From: Nitrospirillum sp034653355
GTDB lineage: Bacteria; Pseudomonadota; Alphaproteobacteria; Azospirillales; Azospirillaceae
Reading direction: 5' to 3'
Length of the DNA stretch: 64,000 bases
Assembly (NCBI RefSeq): GCF_034653355.1
Contig: NZ_JAYEER010000004.1
Span: 2,046,001-2,110,000 of the forward strand
Below, piece by piece: positions 43,338 through 50,907 of the stretch; position 1 is the first letter of the stretch, and every line of letters starts with the position of its first letter. The translations under genes and the position numbers were made by a program. The notes under the pieces are model-generated. The model made no database searches and was not told the DNA's origin. It saw only the letters and a list, made by a program, of their open reading frames with translations.

Positions 43338-43676
43338 GATGTTCCTCTCTTCCCGAACGATTTCATGCCCCGTCTATCATAGGGCGGCCCGCCCCGCCGG
43401 CGCCCCTGTCAAGGTTAACGGGGCCGGCGGGAAAAGGCGGTGGAAATTCCGGTGGGGGCGGCCTTTCGTCATCCCCCGCCCCTACTCTTGGCCATTTACC
43501 AAGGCGGGCGCAAGCATGCTCACCAGCCGCCGCACCACCAAAGCGCGAAACACCCTTGCGCCCGATTGCATCCTTCGCGCGGAAACTTAACTTGCGGGCC
43601 GCCATCGCGCCCTGATTCGGATCAAAAACAGCCTCTGTGACGCCGCGCACTTGGCAATAGAGGGAGCGCGCCTATA
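43338..43676. other. Intergenic gap upstream of phbA and tetR
   Basis: A 384-bp stretch (43338-43721) between the divergent phbA and tetR starts. No convincing gene was found; a 66-residue plus-strand frame at 43440-43640 has no codon bias or family features. The last part holds the TetR operator. Upstream of phbA a purine-rich ribosome site (AGAGGAAC) is visible. Confidence 0.5.
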
Positions 43677-43678
43677 TT

Positions 43679-43694
43679 GAGTGCTCACTCACTC
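43679..43694. promoter_or_regulatory. TetR operator upstream of tetR
   Basis: GAGTG (43679-43683) and CACTC (43690-43694) are a 5-bp inverted repeat with 6-base spacing, 27 bp before the tetR start. The 18-base sequence from 43677 recurs inverted at 44341-44358 with one mismatch. Confidence 0.7.
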
Positions 43695-43721
43695 TTTAAT
43701 TCCTCCCTTCGGTGACATCCC

Positions 43722-44291
43722 GTGGCCCGGCCCAAAAGCGAAGAGAAGCGCGACGCCATCCTGGCGGCGGCCGTCCAGGTCATCGCCGACCAGGGCCTGG
43801 GCGCCCCCACCGCCCGCATCGCCAGCCTGGCCGGCGTGGCGGAGGGCACGCTGTTCACCTACTTCGCCACCAAGGATTTGCTGCTGAACCAGCTGTACCT
43901 GGCGCTGAAGGCGGAGCTGCGGCAGGCCATGATGACCGCCTATCCCGCCGACGGCGCCCTGCGCGACCGGGTGCGCCACATCTGGGACCGCTATGTCGAC
44001 TGGGGCGTGCGCGGCCCGGCCAAGCGCCGCGCCATGGCCCAGCTGATCGTGTCGGACCGTTTGACGCCCGAGACCCGGGCGCTGGGCAGCGAAGGGTTCG
44101 CCCGCATCGACGGTGTGATGCGGGAGGGGGTGGCCCAGGGCCTGATGCGGGACCAGCCGCCCGACTTCGTCGCCGCCATCCTGACCTCGCTGGCGGAGAC
44201 CACCATGGATTTCATCCTGCGCCAGCCGGACAGTGCCGAGCGTTACCGCGCCGCCGGCTTCGACGCCTTCTGGAACGCCATCAGCCGCTGA
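43722..44291 (+). CDS. TetR/AcrR-family transcriptional regulator
   Basis: A 189-residue repressor-type protein. The start is at 43722 (GTG, MARPKSEEKRDAILAAA). The HTH follows as TARIASLAGVAEGTLFTYFATKDLLLNQLY (about 28-57). A helical ligand-binding domain fills the rest. Two near-identical operators flank it: 28 bp before its own start and 27-42 bp before the downstream SDR gene, so it likely controls the SDR/epimerase pair and itself. The inducer is unknown. Confidence 0.9.
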   Translation: MARPKSEEKRDAILAAAVQVIADQGLGAPTARIASLAGVAEGTLFTYFATKDLLLNQLYLALKAELRQAMMTAYPADGALRDRVRHIWDRYVDWGVRGPAKRRAMAQLIVSDRLTPETRALGSEGFARIDGVMREGVAQGLMRDQPPDFVAAILTSLAETTMDFILRQPDSAERYRAAGFDAFWNAISR

Positions 44292-44340
44292 CGGCCGATG
44301 CGTATGCACCGGGCCCAGGCCCACCCTCAACCCGATAAAT

Positions 44341-44356
44341 GAGTGATTGAGCACTC
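44341..44356. promoter_or_regulatory. TetR operator upstream of the SDR gene
   Basis: GAGTG (44341-44345) and CACTC (44352-44356), 6-base spacing. The 44341-44358 segment is the reverse complement of 43677-43694 with one mismatch, 27 bp before the SDR start. Confidence 0.7.
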
Positions 44357-44382
44357 AACATTTCCCTTCAAGGAGTTCCATC

Positions 44383-45291
44383 ATGACCGACATTTCCAAG
44401 GTCTGGCTCGTCACCGGCAGCGCCGCCGGCCTGGGCCGCGACGTCGCCGAGGCCGTGCTGGCCACCGGCCATCGCCTGGTCGCCACCGCCCGCCAGCCGG
44501 AGCGGCTGGCCGACCTGCACGCCCGGCACGGCGACCGGGTGCGAACCCTGGCGCTGGACGTGACCGACGCGGCCGCCGCCCGCGCCGCCGTGGCCCTGGC
44601 GGTGGAAGCCTTCGGCCGGCTGGACGTGGTGGTGAACAATGCCGGCTATGCCGACGTCGCCCCGTTCGAGCAGATGGATCTGGAGGTCTTCCGCGCCCAG
44701 ATCGACACCAACCTGATGGGCGTGGTCAACGTCACCCATGCCGCCTTGCCGGTGATGCGGGCCCAGCGCGCCGGCCATATCCTGCAAGTGTCCTCCGTCG
44801 GCGGGCGGCTGGGCCGGCCGGGCCTCAGCGCCTACCAGGCGGCCAAGTGGGCCGTCGGCGGACTGACGGAGGTGCTGGCGGGTGAGGTCAATCCGCTGGG
44901 CATCCAAATCTGCGCGCTGGAGCCCGGCGGCATGCGCACCGGCTGGGGCACCCGCTCGCTGCGCGACACGCCGGCCATCATGGCGGATTATCAGCCCACG
45001 GTGGGCGCGCTGGTGGAGATGTTCAAACCCTATCTCGGCAATGAGGCCGGCGACCCGGCCAAGATCGCCCAGTTGATCCTGCGCCTCGCCGACCATCCCA
45101 CCCTGCCCCCGCATCTGCTGCTGGGCAGCGACGCCCTGCATTATTTCGGCCTGGCCGACGGCGAGCGCGCGGCCCAGCTGGCGGCGTGGGAGGCTGTCAG
45201 CCGCTCCACCGACGTGGCCTATGACGGCCCCGTCCCCGCCCTGCCGGAGACGGCGCCCCAGGCGGTGCTGACGCCGCCCGCCCGCTCGTAA
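44383..45291 (+). CDS. Short-chain dehydrogenase/reductase
   Basis: A 302-residue SDR. AAGGAG lies six bases before ATG 44383. The TGSAAGLGRD loop (about 9-18) binds NAD(P). VVVNNAGYAD (about 82-91), SSVGGRLGRPGLSAYQAAKWAVGG (about 136-159, with catalytic Ser, Tyr and Lys) are intact. ALEPGGMRTGWG follows. The C-terminal extension of about 40 residues is Ala/Pro-rich. The substrate is unknown; regulated by the adjacent TetR. The epimerase-like gene follows 11 bp later. Confidence 0.9.
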   Translation: MTDISKVWLVTGSAAGLGRDVAEAVLATGHRLVATARQPERLADLHARHGDRVRTLALDVTDAAAARAAVALAVEAFGRLDVVVNNAGYADVAPFEQMDLEVFRAQIDTNLMGVVNVTHAALPVMRAQRAGHILQVSSVGGRLGRPGLSAYQAAKWAVGGLTEVLAGEVNPLGIQICALEPGGMRTGWGTRSLRDTPAIMADYQPTVGALVEMFKPYLGNEAGDPAKIAQLILRLADHPTLPPHLLLGSDALHYFGLADGERAAQLAAWEAVSRSTDVAYDGPVPALPETAPQAVLTPPARS

Positions 45292-45302
45292 GGACGCACG
45301 CC

Positions 45303-45983
45303 ATGAGGGTCATCCTGTTCGGGGCGACCGGCATGGTGGGCCAGGGGGTCGTGCGGGAATGCCTGCACGACCCCCGGGTCACCCAGGTCCTGGCCGTGGG
45401 CCGCACCGCCACCGGCGTCACCCATCCCAAACTGTCGGAATTGACCCTTCCCGCCATGGCCGATCCGGGTATGACGGACTGGGAGACGCTGGACGGGCTA
45501 CTGGCCGGCTATGACGCCTGCTTCTTCTGCCTGGGCGTCTCCTCCGCCGGCATGACCGAGGACGCCTACACCCGCGTGACCCACGGCCTGACGCTGGATG
45601 TGGCGCGGACGCTGGTCCGCCTGAACCCCGGCATGACCTTCATCTACGTCTCCGGTTCCGGCACCGACGGGACGGAGCGGGGGCGCACCATGTGGGCGCG
45701 GGTCAAGGGCCGGACGGAAAACGATCTGCGCCGCCTGCCCTTCAAGGCCGTGTATCTGTTCCGCCCCGGCCTGATCCCACCCCTGCACGGCGCCCGGTCC
45801 AAGACCCGGGCCTATCGCCTGTTCTACAGCCTGACCGCCCCGCTGCTGCCCCTGGCCCACCGCCTGTTCCCCCACCAGGTGCTGACCACGGTGGAGATCG
45901 GCCAGGCCATGCTGAACGCTGTCGAGAGAGGGGCACCCAAGGCGGTGCTGGAGACGGCGGATATTCGCAGGGTGGTCCCTTAA
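45303..45983 (+). CDS. Atypical NAD(P)-dependent epimerase/oxidoreductase
   Basis: A 226-residue extended-SDR-like protein with an N-terminal dinucleotide loop MRVILFGATGMVGQGVVREC. CFFCLGVSSAGM (about 77-88) and FIYVSGSGTDGTERG (about 118-132) fit the atypical SDR group. The usual YxxxK motif is not clear, so activity may be absent or altered. Co-transcribed with the SDR (11-bp gap). Its TAA overlaps the end of the convergent cupin gene. Confidence 0.78.
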   Translation: MRVILFGATGMVGQGVVRECLHDPRVTQVLAVGRTATGVTHPKLSELTLPAMADPGMTDWETLDGLLAGYDACFFCLGVSSAGMTEDAYTRVTHGLTLDVARTLVRLNPGMTFIYVSGSGTDGTERGRTMWARVKGRTENDLRRLPFKAVYLFRPGLIPPLHGARSKTRAYRLFYSLTAPLLPLAHRLFPHQVLTTVEIGQAMLNAVERGAPKAVLETADIRRVVP

Positions 45984-46348
45984 ATCCACACGTCGTTCTG
46001 CGCCGTGCGCTCGCCAGCCCCACCATCACCGGTGTTGACCACGCCGCGCGGTTCGATCAGCAGCAGCTTCACCTCCGCTTCGGCCGAGGGTTTGTGCTCC
46101 ACACCCTTGGGCACCACGGCCATCTCGCCGGGGCCCAGCGTGATGGCGCCGTCGCGGAAGTCCAGGCGCAGCGTTCCCTCCAGCACGATGAAGGTTTCGT
46201 CCGTGTCGGCGTGGGCGTGCCAGAGGAAGTCGCCCTGCAGGCGCGACAGCTTGAACTGATAGTCGTTCATTTCGGCCACCACCTTGGGCTGCCACCGCTC
46301 GGTGAACAGGGCGAACTTGTCGGCGAAGCGGATGGGAAGGGGCGGCAT
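45980..46348 (-). CDS. Cupin-domain protein
   Basis: A 122-residue single-cupin protein. WHAHADTDETFIVLEGTLRLDF (about 43-64, H-x-H...E...G) and PGEMAVVPKGVEHKP (about 73-87, with the third histidine) supply metal-ligand positions. The start ATG 46348 (MPPLPIRF) is chosen because upstream residues overlap the typA terminator. Similar small cupins bind metal and act as isomerases or unknown enzymes. The function is not assignable. Confidence 0.82.
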   Translation of the reverse strand: MPPLPIRFADKFALFTERWQPKVVAEMNDYQFKLSRLQGDFLWHAHADTDETFIVLEGTLRLDFRDGAITLGPGEMAVVPKGVEHKPSAEAEVKLLLIEPRGVVNTGDGGAGERTAQNDVWI

Positions 46349-46435
46349 GAGGGGCTTCCGGAGTGATGGGGCAGGCACGATGCCGCTGCGGCGGCACGCC
46401 CGTATTGGACGTTCGTGCGTGGTGGGACGGCTCAA

Positions 46436-46470
46436 ACGAAAACCCCGCCCACCGGATGGTGGACGGGGCT
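46436..46470 (-). terminator. Strong intrinsic terminator of typA
   Basis: CCCCGCCCACC (46443-46453) and GGTGGACGGGG (46458-46468) form an 11-bp stem with a GGAT loop (one G-T pair). On the minus strand it is followed by TTTTCGTTT. It lies 31 bp after the typA stop. This is the clearest terminator in the window. Confidence 0.85.
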
Positions 46471-46500
46471 TCGACACTCTCAAGCCGGAAGGATCGGCGT

Positions 46501-48321
46501 TCAGCCGGCTTCGGCCTGGCGCTGGGCCTTCTTGCGGTCATTCGGGTCCAGCAGCAGCTTGCGCAGGCGGATGGACTTGGGCGTCACCTCCACCAGCTCA
46601 TCGTCCTCGATGTAGGCCAGGGCCTTTTCCAACGGCATGGCCATCGGGGTGGTCAGGCGCACGGCCTCATCCTTGCCGGCGGCACGGATGTTGGTCAGCT
46701 GCTTGCCCTTCAGCACGTTCACTTCCAGGTCGTTGCCGCGGCTGTGCTCGCCGATGATCATGCCCTGGTACACCTTGGCGCCCGGCTCGATCATCATGGG
46801 GCCGCGATCCTCCAGGTTCCACAGGGCGTAGGCCACGGCCTCACCCTCGCCGTTGGAGATCAGCACGCCGTTGCGGCGACCCTGGATGGGTCCCTTGTAC
46901 GGGGCGTAGCCGTGGTACAGGCGGTTCATCAGACCGGTGCCGCGGGTGTCCGTCAGGAACTCGCTCTGGTAGCCGATCAGGCCGCGCGACGGCACATGGA
47001 ACACCAGGCGGACCTTGCCGGCGCCCGACGGACGCATCTCCAGCATGTCGCCCTTGCGCTCGGAAATCTTCTGCACGACGGCGCCGGAGAATTCCTCGTC
47101 CACGTCGACCACGACTTCCTCGATCGGCTCGCTGCGCTGGCCGTTCTCATCCGTCTTCAGCAGCACGCGCGGACGGGAGATCGACAGCTCATAGCCCTCG
47201 CGGCGCATGTTCTCGATCAGGATGCCCAACTGCAGTTCGCCACGGCCGGCGACCTCGAACGCGTCGGCGTTCTCGGTCTCGCGGACGCGCAGGGCGACGT
47301 TGCCCTCGGCCTCGCGCATCAGTCGGTCGCGGATCATGCGGCTGGTGACCTTGTCGCCTTCGCGGCCGGCCAGGGGGCTGTCATTGACGCTGAAGGTCAT
47401 GGCCAGGGTCGGCGGGTCGATGGGCTGGGCCGCCAGGGGCTCGGACACCAGCGGCTCGCAGATGGTGTCGGCCACGGTGGTCTTGGTCAGGCCGGCGATG
47501 GCGACGATGTCACCCGCCTGCGCCTCTTCCACGCCCACGCGCTCCAGCCCACGGAAGGCCAGCAGCTTGGAAATGCGGCCCTGCTCGATCAGCTTGCCGT
47601 CGCGGGTCATCGCCTTGATGGCCATGTTGGCGCGGGCGGTGCCGGTCTGGATGCGGCCGGTCAGCAGGCGGCCCAGGTAGGGATTGGCTTCCAGGGTGGT
47701 GGCCAGCATGGTGAAGGGGGCGTCGACGTCCACCTTGGGCGCCGGCACATGGCGGCGCACCAGCTCGAACAGCGGGCGCATGTCCTCACGCGGGGCATCC
47801 AGGCTTTCCGCCGCCCAGCCGTTGCGGCCCGAAGCGAACAGCACGGGGAAGTCCAACTGTTCGTCACTGGCGTCCAGCGCGGCGAACAGGTCGAACACCT
47901 CGCTGTGCACCTCTTCCGGGCGGGCGTCGGGACGGTCCACCTTGTTGATGACGACGATGGGCTTCAGGCCCAGCTTCAGCGACTTGCCCAGCACGAACTT
48001 GGTCTGGGGCAGCGGGCCCTCGGCGGCGTCGCACAGCAGGATGACGCCGTCGACCATGCTCAGGATACGCTCCACCTCGCCGCCGAAGTCGGCGTGGCCG
48101 GGGGTGTCGACGATGTTGATGCGGGTGCCTTCCCACAGGACGCTGGTGCACTTCGCCAGGATGGTGATGCCGCGCTCACGCTCCAGGTCGTTGCTGTCCA
48201 TGGCGCGCTCGGCGACCTGCTGGTTGTCGCGGAAAGCGCCGGACTGGCGCAGCAGCACGTCAACCAAGGTGGTCTTGCCATGGTCGACGTGCGCGATGAT
48301 GGCGATGTTACGCATATCCAT
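46501..48321 (-). CDS. typA: Translational GTPase TypA/BipA
   Basis: A 606-residue GTPase of standard length. The start MDMRNIAIIAHVDHGKTTLVDVLL has G1 (AHVDHGKTT). DTPGHADFGGEV (about 74-85) is G3 and NKVDRPDAR (about 126-134) is G4. An EF-G-like domain II, domain III with RGELQLGILIENMRREG (about 357-373) and a C-terminal TypA domain follow. It acts on ribosomes under stress and in cold growth. It is divergent from tamA, with 320 bp between. Confidence 0.97.
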   Translation of the reverse strand: MDMRNIAIIAHVDHGKTTLVDVLLRQSGAFRDNQQVAERAMDSNDLERERGITILAKCTSVLWEGTRINIVDTPGHADFGGEVERILSMVDGVILLCDAAEGPLPQTKFVLGKSLKLGLKPIVVINKVDRPDARPEEVHSEVFDLFAALDASDEQLDFPVLFASGRNGWAAESLDAPREDMRPLFELVRRHVPAPKVDVDAPFTMLATTLEANPYLGRLLTGRIQTGTARANMAIKAMTRDGKLIEQGRISKLLAFRGLERVGVEEAQAGDIVAIAGLTKTTVADTICEPLVSEPLAAQPIDPPTLAMTFSVNDSPLAGREGDKVTSRMIRDRLMREAEGNVALRVRETENADAFEVAGRGELQLGILIENMRREGYELSISRPRVLLKTDENGQRSEPIEEVVVDVDEEFSGAVVQKISERKGDMLEMRPSGAGKVRLVFHVPSRGLIGYQSEFLTDTRGTGLMNRLYHGYAPYKGPIQGRRNGVLISNGEGEAVAYALWNLEDRGPMMIEPGAKVYQGMIIGEHSRGNDLEVNVLKGKQLTNIRAAGKDEAVRLTTPMAMPLEKALAYIEDDELVEVTPKSIRLRKLLLDPNDRKKAQRQAEAG

Positions 48322-48640
48322 TGGACGCTAATCCCGCGAAGCTGGGGCCCGGTCCAAAAACGCGACGTGCGCCTGGCGATGGCCCAAAAACAAAAGCCCG
48401 CCCCCTGGCGCAACGCGCCGGGACCGGGTTTCACGGGGCGGAATATAGCTATTGGCAGGGTCGGGAGAAAGGCCCGCCGAAGGGGGTTGGACGCAAGAGG
48501 GGGTTACGGGTACCGCAAGGCAGACTATAAATTCGCCACGATCTTATTGGGTAAGCTCATGTCCGCCGGCCCTTTTCCACAATCGGGGCACCCTGGGCCG
48601 TCCCGCGCCGTCACAAAGACTTAACGCTGCCCGCCAGCGG
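48322..48640. other. Intergenic region between typA and tamA
   Basis: About 320 bp with both starts divergent. A GACTATAAATTC segment near 48523-48534 with TTACGG 16 bp upstream might be a tamA promoter (weak). No gene was found. The tamA start may lie further downstream at GTG 48785. Confidence 0.4.
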
Positions 48641-50896
48641 ATGGGTCGAAAAACAAGGAGGCAAAAATCCCGTCCGGGCGGTCCCGCCCCGGCCCCGTCA
48701 CCCGTTCGGCCCCAAAGCCCGCCCGACCACCCGCAGCCGTTGGAGCCCGCGTCGCCCTTCGCCGCCCCCCGCCCTCAGCGCCGAGTGCTGGTCCACCCGA
48801 TCGCCTTGGCGCTGCTCCCCTCCCTGACCCTGGCCCTGCCCCTGGTGTGCTGGTCCGCGCAGGGCCTCGCCCAAGGTGCGCCCACATCCCAGCCATCGCC
48901 GACCACCGCCGCGCCACCGGCCAAGCCGGACGACGCGGCCGGCAAGGACGCGCCCAAGGGCGGCGGACCGCAAGGTGCCGCCGCCCAGCCCGCCGACACG
49001 TCCCCCGCCGACACGTCCGATGACGCGGACACGCCCGGCGCGGCGCTGGCGCGCAAGGCGGAGCAGGCGCCGGATGGCGCCGGGGACGCCAACGACCAGC
49101 CGGATGCGGAGCCGCCGCCGGCGACCTACACCGTGGATTTCCATCCGGCCCCGGGCGTGGAGGCCGACGACGGCCTGATGGACGTGCTGCGCAGCGCCTC
49201 TTCCCTCATCACCCTGCAGAACGACCCGCCGTCGTCGCTGCTGGGCCTGGAGAAGCGCATCGACAACGACTACGACAAGCTGGCCGCCGCCCTGCGGTCC
49301 GAGGGCTATTTCGACGGCAGCGTCATGGTGAAGGTGGACGCCGACGCCAAGCCCGTGGCCGTGGTCATCGAGGTGACGCCGCGCCAGCGCTACACCATCT
49401 CCAAGATCACCCTGACCCAGACCGACGGCTCCCCGCCGCCCGGGGGCCCGCTGGACCTGGGCAAGCTGCACCTGAAGCCGGGCGACGCCGCCCGGGGGCC
49501 TGCCATCCGGGACGCGGAGGCCGCGGTGACCCCCCTGATGGCCACGCGCGGCTATGCCCGCGCCAAGGTGGGGCAGCGCGACTTGGCGGTGGACGTGCAG
49601 GCCCACACCATGGCCGTCGCCTTCACCCTGGACCCAGGCCCGCTGGTGCGCTTCGGCCCCACCACCTTCACCGGGCTAGGCCGCGTGGACCCCGAGGTGG
49701 CCTATGGCCGCCTGCCATGGAAGCCGGGCGACGTCTACGACCCGGCCAAGGTCGACACCGCCCGCAACAAGCTGACGGACCTGGGTGTCTTCTCACAGGT
49801 GCGGGTGGTTTTGGACGACGTGCCGGGCGAGGCGCAGCCGGACGGGTCGCGCGAGGTGCCCATGCTGGGCCAGATGGAGGAACGGGACCGCCACTTCATC
49901 AACACCGGCTTGACCTACGGCACCACCGACGGGGGGGCCGCCACCGCCACCTGGGGCGACCGCAACTTCCTGGGCGGGGCGGAGGCGCTGACCGTCACCG
50001 GATCGCTGGGCGGCGTCGGCCGCAAGAAGTTCCGCAATTCCGACGGGCTGGACTATAGCCTGGGCAGCACGCTGAAAAAGCCGGACTTCCTGGAGACGGA
50101 CACCACGCTGAATCTCTCGGCGCTGGCCATTTCCGAACATCCCGAAGCCTATTCGCGAGACGCCATCACGCTGGGTGCCATCGTCACCCACCCGCTGATG
50201 CCGCACCTGACGGGCAGCGCCGGCGTGACCCTGGAACAGTCGTCCATCGAGCAGGACCTGACGGGCAACGGCGTGCTGACCACCACCGACAACACCCTGG
50301 TGGGGCTGCCAGTGACATTGAAGTTCGACAATACCGACAACCTGCTGAACCCGACCCAAGGGTATCGCTGGAACGCCGGCCTCACCCCCTACCTCAGCCC
50401 CCTGGGCGACAGCGGCACCTTCATCATCGGTAACGCGGGCGCCAGCGGCTATTGGGCGTTGGACGACGCCAAGGCCTATGTCTTCGCGGCGCGGGTGAAC
50501 CTGGGCGCCGTCTTCGGCGGCTCGCTGGCCCAGGTGCCGGCCGACAAACGCTTCTTCGCCGGCGGCGGCGGCTCGGTGCGCGGCTACGCCTATCAGAAGG
50601 TGGGCCCGCTGGACGTCAATAACGACCCCACCGGCGGCCGCTCGCTGATCGAAACCAGCGCCGAGCTGCGCATCCGCCTGACCGACACCATCGGCCTGGT
50701 GCCCTTCATCGACGGCGGCAACGTCTTCGAGTCCGCCTACCCGGACCTGAGCCAGGGCATGCGCTGGGGCGCCGGCTTGGGCGTGCGCTACTTCACCTCT
50801 TTTGGTCCCTTGCGCCTGGACGTGGGTGTGCCACTGGATCGCCGCAGCGGCGACAGCATGTGGCAGCTGTACGTCAGCATCGGCCAGTCCTTCTGA
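48641..50896 (+). CDS. tamA: Autotransporter assembly factor TamA (Omp85 family)
   Basis: About 751 residues from ATG 48641. A hydrophobic signal-like stretch lies at about residues 50-75 (VHPIALALLPSLTLALPLVCW), so translation may start at GTG 48785 instead. A Pro/Ala-rich linker follows. POTRA-type domains span about 180-420 (YTISKITLTQTDGSPPPGG). The C-terminal beta-barrel begins near 440 (DRHFINTGLTYGTTDGG) and ends in SIGQSF, a terminal aromatic residue as in outer-membrane proteins. FFAGGGGSVRGYAYQ is the Omp85 strand-9 motif. It forms the TAM with TamB, the next gene. Confidence 0.9.
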   Translation: MGRKTRRQKSRPGGPAPAPSPVRPQSPPDHPQPLEPASPFAAPRPQRRVLVHPIALALLPSLTLALPLVCWSAQGLAQGAPTSQPSPTTAAPPAKPDDAAGKDAPKGGGPQGAAAQPADTSPADTSDDADTPGAALARKAEQAPDGAGDANDQPDAEPPPATYTVDFHPAPGVEADDGLMDVLRSASSLITLQNDPPSSLLGLEKRIDNDYDKLAAALRSEGYFDGSVMVKVDADAKPVAVVIEVTPRQRYTISKITLTQTDGSPPPGGPLDLGKLHLKPGDAARGPAIRDAEAAVTPLMATRGYARAKVGQRDLAVDVQAHTMAVAFTLDPGPLVRFGPTTFTGLGRVDPEVAYGRLPWKPGDVYDPAKVDTARNKLTDLGVFSQVRVVLDDVPGEAQPDGSREVPMLGQMEERDRHFINTGLTYGTTDGGAATATWGDRNFLGGAEALTVTGSLGGVGRKKFRNSDGLDYSLGSTLKKPDFLETDTTLNLSALAISEHPEAYSRDAITLGAIVTHPLMPHLTGSAGVTLEQSSIEQDLTGNGVLTTTDNTLVGLPVTLKFDNTDNLLNPTQGYRWNAGLTPYLSPLGDSGTFIIGNAGASGYWALDDAKAYVFAARVNLGAVFGGSLAQVPADKRFFAGGGGSVRGYAYQKVGPLDVNNDPTGGRSLIETSAELRIRLTDTIGLVPFIDGGNVFESAYPDLSQGMRWGAGLGVRYFTSFGPLRLDVGVPLDRRSGDSMWQLYVSIGQSF

Positions 50897-50907
50897 CGGA
50901 ACCCGGC

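Noticed and set aside
43440..43640. 66-residue frame upstream of tetR
   Set aside because: No codon bias, rich in His/Pro, overlaps the regulatory gap and has no recognisable features.
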